A stretch of 64,000 nt of DNA from Candidatus Aminicenantota bacterium (GCA_014360005.1 JACIYI010000001.1:62001-126000), one strand, 5' to 3'. Positions 50,444-59,801 are shown, numbered from the stretch's first letter. Program-made: numbers and translations. Notes: generated by a model from the sequence alone, not told the origin.

Positions 50444-51775
50444 TCAGCCGTCCAGCTGGCCGTGCAAACTGTACGGGCCGCAGCCGGTGACCCTGACTTC
50501 CACCATCCGGTTGCTGACATCTTGCTCCGAGCGGAAGTTAACCACCTGCAGCCCCTCGTTCCTGCCAGCGAACAGCTGACCTTTCTTACTGGCACCCAGG
50601 CACAGCACCCTGATAGTCCGGCCGATCAGCCGGCGGTTGAGCTCTAACTGGATTTCTTTCTGCCTGGTCTGCAACCTGATCAAGCGCTCGATCTTGGTTT
50701 CTTCCGGCACGTCGTCTTTAAGCCGCGAGGCGGCCGTCCGCGGGCGGGGTGAATAACGGAAGGAGAAAATGTTGGTGAACCTGATCTTTTCCAGCATTTC
50801 CATCGTTTGCTCGAAATCGTCCTCAGTTTCGCCGGGAAAACCGACGATGAGATCGGTGCTCAGGCTGATATCCGGCATCAAAGCCTGCAGCCGCTCAACT
50901 ATCTCTAAATATTCGGCTCTGGTGTACTGTCGGTTCATAGCCTTCAGGATGCGGTCCGAGCCGGACTGGAGCGGCAGATGAAGCTGGCGGCAGACTTTAG
51001 GGCTGGCCGCCATGGCCTCAATCAGAGCCGGGCTAAAATCACGGGGATGGGAAGTCAGGAAGCGGACCCACTCTATCCCCGGGACCTCGGCCACGGCCGC
51101 CAGCAGTTCGGGCAGACCGGCTCCACTGTCCGGGTCGCGGTAGGAGTTGACATTCTGCCCCAGAAGCTGGACTTCGAGGTAGCCGCGGCCGGCCAGCTCC
51201 CGCACTTCCTGCAGGATGGAAGGGAGCGGCCGGTATTTTTCCCGACCCCGGACAAAGGGCACCACACAGAAGGTGCAGAAGTTATTGCAGCCTTCCATGA
51301 TGGTGACATAAGCCGAGACCCGGCTTTCCCTGGCCTCGGGCACAATCGGCAGGTCCACCCAGTCTTTTTCCCAGGCAGTCAGGACCCTTCTTTCTACCTG
51401 GAGATTCCGCAGGAGAAGGGGAACGGCCGCGTACTGATGTGGTCCGGCCACCAGGTCCAGGTAGGGAAATTTTTTCAGCAGTTGTTCCCGGTGAAGCTGG
51501 GCCACGCAGCCCAGACAGGCCAGGACCGAGCCCCGCCGTTCTTTCTGTTCCTTGAGCCGACCCAGGTAAGAAAAAAGCTTCAGCACCGACTTTTCCCGCA
51601 CGGCACAGGTGTTGACCAGAATGAAATCGCTGTCTTCCGGACTCCGGGCCGGTCTGGCCCCTTCGGCCAGCAGTAAACTGGCCAGGTGCTCGGAATCGTT
51701 GACGTTCATCTGGCAGCCAAAAGTATGAATGTAAAAAGTTTTTCCTTCGAGCATCAGCTCACCGGTTCTGTCCAT
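50444..51775 (-). CDS. miaB: tRNA-2-methylthio-N6-dimethylallyladenosine synthase
   Basis: This 443-aa radical-SAM methylthiotransferase modifies A37 of tRNAs. The N-terminal UPF0004 domain carries the auxiliary-cluster cysteines in TFGCQMN, VNTCAVREKS and CLGCVAQ. The radical SAM motif CNNFCTFC lies near 160, and a TRAM domain closes the protein. Two starts are possible, 51775 and 51754; the second has GGTGAG close upstream, while the first would lie only about 10 nt after a TATAAT (51790-51795). Confidence 0.92.
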   Translation of the reverse strand: MDRTGELMLEGKTFYIHTFGCQMNVNDSEHLASLLLAEGARPARSPEDSDFILVNTCAVREKSVLKLFSYLGRLKEQKERRGSVLACLGCVAQLHREQLLKKFPYLDLVAGPHQYAAVPLLLRNLQVERRVLTAWEKDWVDLPIVPEARESRVSAYVTIMEGCNNFCTFCVVPFVRGREKYRPLPSILQEVRELAGRGYLEVQLLGQNVNSYRDPDSGAGLPELLAAVAEVPGIEWVRFLTSHPRDFSPALIEAMAASPKVCRQLHLPLQSGSDRILKAMNRQYTRAEYLEIVERLQALMPDISLSTDLIVGFPGETEDDFEQTMEMLEKIRFTNIFSFRYSPRPRTAASRLKDDVPEETKIERLIRLQTRQKEIQLELNRRLIGRTIRVLCLGASKKGQLFAGRNEGLQVVNFRSEQDVSNRMVEVRVTGCGPYSLHGQLDG

Positions 51776-51934
51776 GATTTAACAAACTATTATAGCTGAA
51801 ATGAGCGAAGTTAGTTACCGCCCGCGGTTTGCTTCTGTTTCTCCGGCTCGGGAAAAAAATACTGTTACAAAGAAAAGTCTAAGTGCCTAACATCGTTTGG
51901 CGGCATCCAGCCGCCCTGCTTCAGGTGGCCGGGC

Positions 51935-53617
51935 TCAACGCTGGCCGGCGTTTTTTCCCAGCAATTCCCTGGCCATCTGCAGGCTGGCTTCGGTCAGTCT
52001 GGTTCCGGCAATCAGCCGGGCGATTTCTTCCGGCCGGTCTTTGTCCTTGAGTTTTCGCACCAGGGTATAAGTCCGGTCCTTTTCTGTCTTTTTCTCAATC
52101 CGGAAATGGTGAGCGGCAGCCGAGGCAATCTGGGGCAGGTGAGTGATGCACAGCACCTGGTGGCGCCTGGCCAGCTGCTGCAGTTTCCGGGCTACGAAGT
52201 CGGCCGTCTGGCCGCCGATGCCCGAGTCAATCTCATCGAAAATCAGCGTCCGGCCCTTTTCCGCTTCTTTCCCCAGCGACTTGAAGGCCAGCATGATGCG
52301 GCTCAGCTCGCCGCCCGAAGCAATCCGCCGCAGCGGCCGCAGTTCTTCGCCCGGGTTGGGCGAAAGGATGAATTCCAGCTCTTCCGCGCCCAGGTCCCTG
52401 ATAGTGGCCGGGTCATCCAGCGAAGGCGAGAGCGGTCGGAAGTCCACCTTAAAGCGGGCCCTGGTCATGGCCAGTTGACCCAGTTCCCTGACGATGAGCT
52501 CTTCCAGCTCCCTGGCCCTTTCCTTCCGCAACCGGCTCAGCCGGCCGCAGAGTTTTCGGTAGTCGTCGAAGGCCGCCTTTATTTCCTGCTCCAGCTCCGA
52601 GAGTTTTTCCTCGCTTCTTTCCAGTTCTTCTTTTTCCGTTTTGATTTTTTCCAGGTGAGTCAATATCTCTTCCAGACTGGAGCCGTATTTCCTCTTGAGC
52701 TTTTCCAGCAGGCTCAACCGGGCCTCGATTTCTTCCAGCTTCTCGGGCGAGGGGGCGTACCTGTCGCGCCAGTCGATGAGATTTCCGGCCAGTTCTTTTA
52801 AGAAAATATTGAAGTCTCCGAGCTGGGCCCGGCTGCTCTCCAGCTCAGGAAAAAAGCCCTGGAGCTCGGAGACGATGTTCTCCAGCCGCTTGACCCCGGC
52901 CACCAGCGATTCCTCGCTCTCGTAGGCGATGTCAATAGCCTGATTGACCAGAATGGCGATTTTTTCTGCGTTCTTGAGGATTGACCGCTCCTGCAGCAGC
53001 TCCTGGTCTTCCCCCGGTCGCAGCTCAGCCTGTTCGATTTCCTTGACCTGATAGTTGATAAAATCCAGTCTCTGGGCTCTTTCCTTCTGCCGGGCCAGGA
53101 GTTCTTCTTTTTCCCGCAGCCGGGCTCTGACTTTCTGGGCCGCCTGTCTGACCTCATCCCGGAGGGCCACGGCCTCGGCGAAATCGTCTAGGAATTTCAG
53201 GTGATTGGAAGTATCCAGAAGGAAAATGTGATCATTCTGCCCGTAGATATCTATCAGCTGCTCGCCCAGCTCTTTCATTTTTTTGAGCGGCACCAGCAGG
53301 CCGTTCAGGTAGGACTTGCTCAGTCCCTGGCTGGAGATGATTCTCTGCAGGAAAAGCTGGTTCTCGTTTTCCAGCTCCAGGTCGGGCGGCAGCTTCTCCC
53401 GCTCAATAATTTCGAAGACAGCTTCAATCAAGGCTTCTTCCTTCCCGGTCCGGATGAGGTCGGGCGAAGCCTTTTCTCCCAGAAGTAGCTTCAGGGCATC
53501 AATGATGATGGATTTCCCGGCTCCGGTCTCGCCGGTCAGGATTGTAAAGCCGGAGTCCAGCTCCAGTTCCAGGTCCTCGATGGTTGCCAGGTTCTTAATT
53601 TTTAGGTAGCGAATCAT
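51935..53617 (-). CDS. recN: DNA repair protein RecN
   Basis: This 560-aa SMC-like ATPase acts in double-strand break repair. Walker A GETGAGKS lies at residues 29-36, long coiled-coil arms occupy about 170-380, and ASGGELSRIMLA (signature) followed by TLIFDEIDSGIGG (Walker B) lie near 430-470. It ends the minus-strand run starting at the PASTA gene, 37 bp after the S8 protease gene. Its grouping with envelope genes is probably just chromosomal order. Confidence 0.93.
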   Translation of the reverse strand: MIRYLKIKNLATIEDLELELDSGFTILTGETGAGKSIIIDALKLLLGEKASPDLIRTGKEEALIEAVFEIIEREKLPPDLELENENQLFLQRIISSQGLSKSYLNGLLVPLKKMKELGEQLIDIYGQNDHIFLLDTSNHLKFLDDFAEAVALRDEVRQAAQKVRARLREKEELLARQKERAQRLDFINYQVKEIEQAELRPGEDQELLQERSILKNAEKIAILVNQAIDIAYESEESLVAGVKRLENIVSELQGFFPELESSRAQLGDFNIFLKELAGNLIDWRDRYAPSPEKLEEIEARLSLLEKLKRKYGSSLEEILTHLEKIKTEKEELERSEEKLSELEQEIKAAFDDYRKLCGRLSRLRKERARELEELIVRELGQLAMTRARFKVDFRPLSPSLDDPATIRDLGAEELEFILSPNPGEELRPLRRIASGGELSRIMLAFKSLGKEAEKGRTLIFDEIDSGIGGQTADFVARKLQQLARRHQVLCITHLPQIASAAAHHFRIEKKTEKDRTYTLVRKLKDKDRPEEIARLIAGTRLTEASLQMARELLGKNAGQR

Positions 53618-53654
53618 CCTTCAGCCACTGCCAGGCCGGGTCGGTTTTTCTTTG

Positions 53655-55091
53655 TTATTTGACTATCTTGAATGGCGACAGGGCCCGCTCGGTATTAATC
53701 CGTCCATAGCCGGCATAATCGTCCCGGCCGGCGGTTTCGATGTCGTCTGGTGTGTACTTGATGATTTTCATAATGTCGCCCGGGGTCAGCCAGGGCTTGT
53801 TGGCTTTGACCAGGGCGGCAAACCCGGCCACATGGGGCGCAGCCATGGAAGTTCCGCTGGCAAAAGCGTAGGGGAGATAACCGGGCTCGGTCAGAGCCAG
53901 AGGGATGGCGCTCAAAACCCAGACTCCCGGGGCAGTCACATCCACCTGTGGACCGCTGTTGCTGAAGTCGGCGATCTCGTCGTTGTAATCGCTGGCCGAG
54001 ACCGCCAGGCAGAATTCATCGTAAGCAGCCGGATAAAGCACCCCGGCCACTCCTTCATTGCCGCTGGCGGCCACCAGGACTATCCCTTTGTTGTAGGCAT
54101 ATTCCAGAGCCGACCTCAGGGCCTGGTCTGGTTCATCGCCGCCAACACTCATGTTAATAACCCCAACTCTGGCCTGTCCGGAGCTGTAATCGGCGGCCCA
54201 GATCAGGGCCTCAATCAGGTCGGAATAATCACCCTCGCCTTCGGCCGAAATAATCTTCCCGGGCAGCAGCCGGCAGTCCCAGGCCACTCCGGCTATGCCC
54301 TCGGTGTTGTTGGTGGCGGCGGCGATAATTCCAGCCACATGGGTGCCGTGCCAGTGGTCGTCCATGGCATCATCGTCATCATTGATGAAGTCCTTGCCGG
54401 TGGAAATCACCTTGCTGGCCAGGTCGGGATGAGTGTAGTCAATACCGGAATCCAGGACGGCAATCAGCAGGTTGGGGTCGCCCTTGACGAAGTCCCAGGC
54501 CCCGGTGACCTTGATGTCGGCCCGGCTCTTGCCGGTCGGACTCCCGGGAATCTGCAGGACCCCGCCCGGGTTGTAGAGAGCATACTGATAGCGGAAAAGC
54601 TGGTCGTTGGGCTGGGCGGCCAGCCGCAGCTTGTAATCATATCCGGCATAGAGCACGTCCGGGTTTTTCCTGAGAGCCGACAGCGTTTCTTCGACCGTGG
54701 TTCCGGCTCCCACCTTTATCACGTAAACGTTAATCCTGGGAATCAGCCGGTAAGACTTCGGCTGGTAGGCCCGGAGAATCTGTTCGGTCGACTGGGCGGA
54801 CAGGTCCGGTTTGAACTTGACCAGGATTTTTTCTGAAGAATACTTTGGTCCGGACGGCCGACCCACCGGCTGGGCCAGGGCTTTGATCCTGGTCGGCGGG
54901 GCCGGGTTGAGCCTGGCTTTCAGGGCTTCTTCCAGCCGGCCTGAAGTCTTCTGGCCGGAAGCAGCCAGCCTGTCCTTGAGTTTATTCTGAGCCCCGGTTT
55001 GAGTGACGGCAATAACCAGCACCACGGCCAGCAGTATTGATATGGCTACCGGCCACAGCCGGGATGTTTTTCTAAAATTATTTATAGTCAT
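53655..55091 (-). CDS. Exported S8 (subtilisin-like) serine protease
   Basis: This 478-aa protein has an N-terminal hydrophobic segment (about 14-29) acting as signal or anchor, then a propeptide-like region with ILVKFKPDLSAQSTEQIL near 85. The catalytic triad is intact: Asp in AVLDSGIDYTHPDL near 213, His in HWHGTHVAG near 248, and Ser in ASGTSMAAPHVAG near 410. GGAGGG precedes the ATG. It probably degrades proteins outside the cytoplasm. Confidence 0.92.
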   Translation of the reverse strand: MTINNFRKTSRLWPVAISILLAVVLVIAVTQTGAQNKLKDRLAASGQKTSGRLEEALKARLNPAPPTRIKALAQPVGRPSGPKYSSEKILVKFKPDLSAQSTEQILRAYQPKSYRLIPRINVYVIKVGAGTTVEETLSALRKNPDVLYAGYDYKLRLAAQPNDQLFRYQYALYNPGGVLQIPGSPTGKSRADIKVTGAWDFVKGDPNLLIAVLDSGIDYTHPDLASKVISTGKDFINDDDDAMDDHWHGTHVAGIIAAATNNTEGIAGVAWDCRLLPGKIISAEGEGDYSDLIEALIWAADYSSGQARVGVINMSVGGDEPDQALRSALEYAYNKGIVLVAASGNEGVAGVLYPAAYDEFCLAVSASDYNDEIADFSNSGPQVDVTAPGVWVLSAIPLALTEPGYLPYAFASGTSMAAPHVAGFAALVKANKPWLTPGDIMKIIKYTPDDIETAGRDDYAGYGRINTERALSPFKIVK

Positions 55092-55112
55092 GATTTCCCT
55101 CCCTTCTCCGCC

Positions 55113-55898
55113 TTAAAAACCATAATAGAGGCTCAGGCCGGCGCCGAGGGCGGTCCTGGAGCCGGGGAAAATTCTAATTCTGGGAACGACGGTAATCTTG
55201 TCCACCAGGAAGAAACTCCAGCCGGTGGTAATGGAAACATAGCTTGAGCCTTTGAGCTTAACCTTTTCCTGTCCCTCCAGGTCTTCGATTTTTTCGGTCA
55301 TCTTGAAATTGCCCCAGAAATAGGAAGCGGCCACTTCCAGGAAAGGCTGACTGCCTTCCAGGGCATCGTAGGTGATAAGCAGGCCTCCACTGGCCTGGGA
55401 CCAGGAGGGTTGAGCCGTGGCCGTTCCTGGAACCACCAGTCCGGTCAGCTCAAAATCTTTTTTGAAACCCAGGTAGGAGGAAAATTCTCCCACCAGGCCA
55501 AAGTTAAAATCAGAAGCCTGGAGTAGCCTGGCCTCGGCCCGGGCGCCGAACAGCAGTCCGCTGATGCTCCCGCCCTGGTATTCCAGAGTCAAAGGCAACT
55601 CCTCGAAAATCACCCCGTTGGGCCGGGGCAGTCCCAGCCCGCCGAAAACACTCAGGTTGAAAATATTACCCAGGTTCCTGGCTCTGAGCTCTAGCAGCAT
55701 GTTGGTAGCTTTTAGGGTGCTGGTCTCCTCGGCCCACTTAATTCCCCGGGCTGCCAGCTCGCCCGTCAGACCGAATTCCCAGATAGTCTTATCCTGACTC
55801 TGGGCCTGGAGAGCTCCGCTGCTGAGGAAAAGCAGGAGCAGCAGAGCTGCACCCAGCGACAGGGCCGTCCTTTTGGCCTTTCTGGTTCTTTTATTCAT
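55113..55898 (-). CDS. Predicted outer-membrane beta-barrel protein
   Basis: This 261-aa protein has a signal peptide (RTALSLGAALLLLLFLSS to about LQA, residue 32). Its short alternating strands rich in Gly, Tyr and Phe end in GAGLSLYYGF, which has the C-terminal Phe expected of BAM substrates. No family was recognised. It lies 12 bp after bamD and 21 bp before the S8 protease gene, in one tight run. Confidence 0.65.
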   Translation of the reverse strand: MNKRTRKAKRTALSLGAALLLLLFLSSGALQAQSQDKTIWEFGLTGELAARGIKWAEETSTLKATNMLLELRARNLGNIFNLSVFGGLGLPRPNGVIFEELPLTLEYQGGSISGLLFGARAEARLLQASDFNFGLVGEFSSYLGFKKDFELTGLVVPGTATAQPSWSQASGGLLITYDALEGSQPFLEVAASYFWGNFKMTEKIEDLEGQEKVKLKGSSYVSITTGWSFFLVDKITVVPRIRIFPGSRTALGAGLSLYYGF

Positions 55899-55909
55899 TC
55901 CATCCTCCC

Positions 55910-56746
55910 TTATTTTGAAGGCGTCTTGGGCTGCGCCGTTTTAACCTTTTCGGTCTTTTTTAGCAGCTCAATAGATTGTAGCCTTTTCTGGGCTTTCTTG
56001 ACAAACTTGCTTTTCGGATAATCTGAAATAAGTTTGGTGAAATAAGGCTGGCTCTCGTCGTAATTTTTAGCCTTGAAATAACAGTCGGCTATGTAGAAAT
56101 AAACCGCATCCAGCCCGGGGAAATTGGGGTATGTGGTCAGGATGGGCAGCAGCCGGTTCAGGGCTGCCCGGTAGGATTTTGCTTTGTAATAATACTCTCC
56201 AACGTGCAGTTCATGGGCGGCCAGCCGGTTCTCGCAGTCCTTGATTTTTTCCTGGGCCTGACTGGCATACTCGCTGCTGGGATAAAGGGCCACCACCTTC
56301 TTGAATTCATTCAGGGCCTGGGTGGTTTTGGTCTGGTCCCGTCCCGGCTTGAGGATGTTTTTATAGTAGGTCATGGCAATCTGGTACTGGCAGTAGGGGA
56401 CAGAAGGGCTGGTAGGGTAAAGGCTCATGAATTCCCGGTACTCGGCCGCGGCCAGGATCAGGCTGGCTTCATCACCCTTGCTGAAATAAGTGTCGGCGAT
56501 CAGCAGCTTGGCCCTCTGAGCATAAAAGCTCCGGGGGAAGGAATCCATCAACTGCCTCAGAAACAGCAAACCCTTTTCAAAGTCTTTCTTGATGTAGGTT
56601 TCGCCCAGCTTGTACAGGGATTCGTCCGAAGCCAGGGTTTCCTGGGGGAGTGATTCCAGGGTCAGCGGCTTTTTCCGGCAGGCCAACGACCCGGAGGAAA
56701 TTATGATCAGCGTTAAGCTCAGGATCATCAGAACATTTTTCTTCAT
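55910..56746 (-). CDS. bamD: Outer membrane protein assembly factor BamD
   Basis: This 278-aa lipoprotein of the BAM complex has a lipobox SLAC with the acylated Cys at residue 23, followed by TPR repeats. YKLGETYIKKDFEKGLLFLRQL is the first, and ALNEFKKVVALYPSSEYASQAQ fits the BamD consensus. ATG 56746 was chosen because GAGGTG lies 6 nt upstream; a GTG three codons earlier overlaps that site. No BamA gene is seen in the window. Confidence 0.88.
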   Translation of the reverse strand: MKKNVLMILSLTLIIISSGSLACRKKPLTLESLPQETLASDESLYKLGETYIKKDFEKGLLFLRQLMDSFPRSFYAQRAKLLIADTYFSKGDEASLILAAAEYREFMSLYPTSPSVPYCQYQIAMTYYKNILKPGRDQTKTTQALNEFKKVVALYPSSEYASQAQEKIKDCENRLAAHELHVGEYYYKAKSYRAALNRLLPILTTYPNFPGLDAVYFYIADCYFKAKNYDESQPYFTKLISDYPKSKFVKKAQKRLQSIELLKKTEKVKTAQPKTPSK

Positions 56747-56766
56747 CTTCCACACCTCAAATCCGG

Positions 56767-57450
56767 TTATGGTTTTCGGCTGTATTTCCGGTTGAATTCT
56801 TCGGCCACCGCCTTCATCTTCTGGATGGTGGCCACCGGGTCCTGGGACCCGTAGACGGACGAACCGCAGATGGCGATGTTCATGCCCAGCTCAAACAGGG
56901 CGGCCAGGTTATCCAGCTTGACCCCGCCGTCGACGGCGATGAGGGCCGGCAGTCCCCGCTCGGCCAGCCAGCGGCTGAGCCGCTGAATCTTGTTCCTGGT
57001 GGCCGGGATGAACTTCTGCCCGCCCCAGCCCGGGTTGACGGTCATGATGACCACAAAATCCAGGTCTTCCAGCACCTCGCTCATCAATTCCAGCGGGGTG
57101 GCCGGATTGAGGGCCAGCCCTGCCTTACGCCCGGCCTGCTTGATGGTTTCCAGGTCCTTATGGACGTGAGCCGAAGCTTCCAGGTGGAAGGACAGCCAGT
57201 CAGCTCCAGCTTCCAGGAACAACGGTATCATCCGGGCCGGATTGTCCACCATTAGATGGACGTTCAAGGGCAGCCTGGTTTTCTCACGCAAGGCGGCCAC
57301 CAGTTGATGCCCGAAGGTGATGTTGGGCACGAAGTGTCCGTCCATGACATCCAGATGCACCATGTCGGCCTGGCCCTTTTCGGCCAGAGCCACTGCCTCA
57401 GCCAGCCGGGAAAAATCGGCTGACAGGATGGAAGGGGCTATGAAGTACAT
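56767..57450 (-). CDS. rpe: Ribulose-phosphate 3-epimerase
   Basis: This 227-aa TIM-barrel enzyme of the pentose phosphate pathway carries the motifs IAPSILSADFSRL near 5, VHLDVMDGHFVPNITFG near 33, HLMVDNP near 66, MTVNPGWGGQKFI near 140, and AVDGGVKLDN near 175. The metal and acid residues are intact. The start codon follows the PASTA stop immediately, and there is a 20-bp gap to bamD. Confidence 0.96.
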   Translation of the reverse strand: MYFIAPSILSADFSRLAEAVALAEKGQADMVHLDVMDGHFVPNITFGHQLVAALREKTRLPLNVHLMVDNPARMIPLFLEAGADWLSFHLEASAHVHKDLETIKQAGRKAGLALNPATPLELMSEVLEDLDFVVIMTVNPGWGGQKFIPATRNKIQRLSRWLAERGLPALIAVDGGVKLDNLAALFELGMNIAICGSSVYGSQDPVATIQKMKAVAEEFNRKYSRKP

Positions 57451-58176
57451 TTAGCGGCTGACCTCCAGACTGATGGGATTCCGTTTCTGGATGGGATAAC
57501 CGCCGGGCGGGTTCTGCCTGATAATCACCCCTTTTTCCAGACCCGGGTAATAGACATGCCTGACGTCTTCAATCTTGAAGCCGACGTTCTGAAGCCAGTC
57601 GGCTGCCCGGTCCAACTTCCGCCCGATCAGGTCGGGCATAATGTACCGGGTTTCGGGCTCGCCCAGGCTGACCAGGAAACCGACGGGGTGGTTTCTCTCG
57701 ACTTCGGTCTGAGCTGGCGGGTCCTGGGCAATTATCCGGCCGGCCGGGTAACGGCGGCTGTGAATCTGGGATATAGGCCCCCGGGACAGGCCTTTTTGCC
57801 TCATGTCCAGGGTGGCCTGTTCCAGGCTTTTCCCGGCATAAAGGGGAACGATGACTGATTCGCTGCCGCTGCTGACCACCACCGCTATCTGGCGGTTGAC
57901 CTTGAGCCGGGAGCCCGGCGCCGGGTCCTGACTGATGATGCGGCCCCGGCCGACTTGTTCGGAAAACTGGTAGCTGGCCACGGCCAGACCCAGGTCCCTT
58001 TTCTGCAGCTCCTGCCGGGCCTGGTCCAGGGTTTTCCCGGTTACGTCCGGAACATAAACCATTTCGTCATTGAGAATTATCTGGGAGGAAATGACCGCTC
58101 CGCCGAAAAAGAAAATCAGAATCAGCAGGAGGAGGTTTAGTAGGTCCAGGTACCAGTAACTTTTATCGCTGCCCAT
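57451..58176 (-). CDS. PASTA domain membrane protein
   Basis: This 241-aa protein has an N-terminal membrane helix (LLNLLLLILIFFFGGAVI, about 12-30) and three PASTA repeats (about 37-100, 103-170, 172-240). Each has the VIxQxPxxGxxxxR-type motif, for example IISQDPAPGSRL and IIRQNPPGGYPI. There is no kinase domain, unlike Stk/PknB proteins. PASTA modules bind peptidoglycan fragments or beta-lactams, so a cell-wall role is likely. It heads the rpe-bamD run and its stop abuts the rpe start. Confidence 0.85.
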   Translation of the reverse strand: MGSDKSYWYLDLLNLLLLILIFFFGGAVISSQIILNDEMVYVPDVTGKTLDQARQELQKRDLGLAVASYQFSEQVGRGRIISQDPAPGSRLKVNRQIAVVVSSGSESVIVPLYAGKSLEQATLDMRQKGLSRGPISQIHSRRYPAGRIIAQDPPAQTEVERNHPVGFLVSLGEPETRYIMPDLIGRKLDRAADWLQNVGFKIEDVRHVYYPGLEKGVIIRQNPPGGYPIQKRNPISLEVSR

Positions 58177-58220
58177 GAGTTTAAATTATCACATTATCTC
58201 GGATGATTAATTCAGAGTTA

Positions 58221-58249
58221 TTATTATCATATATTAATAAACGAGTAAA
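58221..58249 (-). promoter_or_regulatory. Candidate promoter of the PASTA-rpe-bamD run
   Basis: On the minus strand TTTACT (58244-58249), a 17-bp spacer and TAATAA (58221-58226) in a very AT-rich stretch. The match is moderate. Confidence 0.35.
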
Positions 58250-58389
58250 TAAGCATAAAGTTTCCGCCGGGGTGAGGTGATGGGCCCGGCAGAGGAGCCA
58301 CGGTGCGGCGGCAGTTGTTAGAGGCGGCCAATCGTTCTATAATGTTTTAACCTGAAGTAAGCCCGGGCTGGGCCCGGCCGTTAAAACCG

Positions 58390-58419
58390 GCGACATATGA
58401 ATTTTCGTTCATATATAAA
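58390..58419 (+). promoter_or_regulatory. Threonine aldolase promoter with a 20-bp operator-like inverted repeat
   Basis: The inverted repeat ATATGAATTTTCGTTCATAT (58395-58414; 7-bp arms, 6-bp centre) lies between a poor -35 GCGACA (58390-58395) and TATAAA (58414-58419), 18 bp apart. It has the same arms and the same length as the palindrome at 34899-34918. The position is the classic one for a repressor blocking RNA polymerase. The regulator is unknown. Confidence 0.5.
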
Positions 58420-58445
58420 AATATAAGGAACGCAAGGAGAGGCTG

Positions 58446-59480
58446 ATGAAAAACTATTCTGATTTCCGGAGTGATACCGTCACCAGGCCGACCGAAGAAA
58501 TGCGGCGGGCGATGATGACGGCCGAAGTCGGCGACGACGTCCTGGGCGACGACCCGACGGTGCAGAAGCTGGAAGAGCTGGCGGCTTCTATCATGGGCAA
58601 GGAAGCCGGCCTGTTCGTTCCTTCCGGGACCATGGGCAACTCCATCGCCATCAAGATGTGGACCAGGGAACTGGAAGAGGTTATCGTCGAAGAGAAATCG
58701 CACATCTACAACATGGAATCAACCCATATGACCTTTATCTCCCGGGTTACCCCGCGGCCGCTGCCTTCCAGGCGGGGCGCCATGGACCCGGAGCTGGTCA
58801 GGAAAAATATCCGGCTGCCTTCGGTTCATACCCCGCGGACTTCTCTCATCTGCCTGGAGAATACCCATAACAACTGGGGCGGGGCGGTGCTGCCGCTCCA
58901 AAATTTCAGGGAAATCAGGACCATTGCCGATGAATTCGGAATAAAGGTTCATCTGGATGGGGCCAGAATTTTTAACGCCAGCCAGGCTTCTGGCGTCCCG
59001 GTTAAAGAATATGCCAGTTACTGCGATTCGGTGATGTTCTGCCTGAGCAAGGGCCTGTCCTCTCCGGTCGGTTCGATGCTGGTAGCTGACCGGAAGACCA
59101 TAGATTATGCCCGGAGAATCAGGAAGGCTCTCGGGGGCGGGATGAGACAGGTGGGAGTGCTGGCTGCCTGCGGCCTGATTTCGCTGACCAAAATGGTTGA
59201 CCGGCTGAAGGATGATCAGGCCCGGGCCAGGCGGTTGGCCCAGGCGATTTACGACCTGCCTGGAATAACTCTTAACCCGGAAGAAGTGGAAAGCAACATC
59301 ATCATTTTCTACTTCAACCACCCGCGGCTGACCATCCCCGAGCTGGTCAGCCGGCTGAAGGACAGGGGAATCCTGTGCCTGGCGGTCTTCGGCGGAGTCC
59401 GTCTGGTCACCCATAAGGATGTGGACGACGAGGACGTCGACCGGGCCATCAAGGCTTTCCGGGAAATCCTGGCCGACTGA
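58446..59480 (+). CDS. ltaE: Low-specificity L-threonine aldolase
   Basis: This 344-aa PLP enzyme cleaves threonine or allo-threonine to glycine and acetaldehyde. The start DFRSDTVTRPTEEMRRAM is diagnostic; GDDVLGDDPTV follows near 32, HLDGARIFNAS near 173, and FCLSKGLSSPVGS near 198 with the PLP lysine at residue 202. AAGGAGAGGCTG precedes the ATG. It is a single-gene unit behind an operator-like repeat, suggesting specific regulation. Confidence 0.94.
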   Translation: MKNYSDFRSDTVTRPTEEMRRAMMTAEVGDDVLGDDPTVQKLEELAASIMGKEAGLFVPSGTMGNSIAIKMWTRELEEVIVEEKSHIYNMESTHMTFISRVTPRPLPSRRGAMDPELVRKNIRLPSVHTPRTSLICLENTHNNWGGAVLPLQNFREIRTIADEFGIKVHLDGARIFNASQASGVPVKEYASYCDSVMFCLSKGLSSPVGSMLVADRKTIDYARRIRKALGGGMRQVGVLAACGLISLTKMVDRLKDDQARARRLAQAIYDLPGITLNPEEVESNIIIFYFNHPRLTIPELVSRLKDRGILCLAVFGGVRLVTHKDVDDEDVDRAIKAFREILAD

Positions 59481-59801
59481 GCGGCGGTGGAAAGGGCGAG
59501 TGAAACGGCCTAAAAAAAATGGAATGTCGAACCGGAAAACTTCCGGGCGGTGGTCGGGATTTTGAAATATTTATAAGAAGGAATGGCCGCAGACCTTAAA
59601 AAAAGAAAAAGCTGGAAAAAAATCAGGGCTTGATAATTAATTAATAGAAGGAACGGCGATAGAACCGGATGGCGACTGAAATTCCCGAAAGAAAACAGAA
59701 GCTGGCCAGGCCGGAAGCAGGAACTGGCAGTGAAGAGCAAAATTTTTCCATATCACAAAAAAATCTTCCTGGACTTGACTGGAAGGCATAAGGAGTGACC
59801 G
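59481..59801. other. Gene-free interval
   Basis: The interval is 321 bp between ltaE and the dihydrolipoyl dehydrogenase gene, both on the plus strand. It is purine-rich on the top strand with several A-runs. I see no convincing terminator, promoter pair, open frame or RNA gene in it. Confidence 0.55.
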
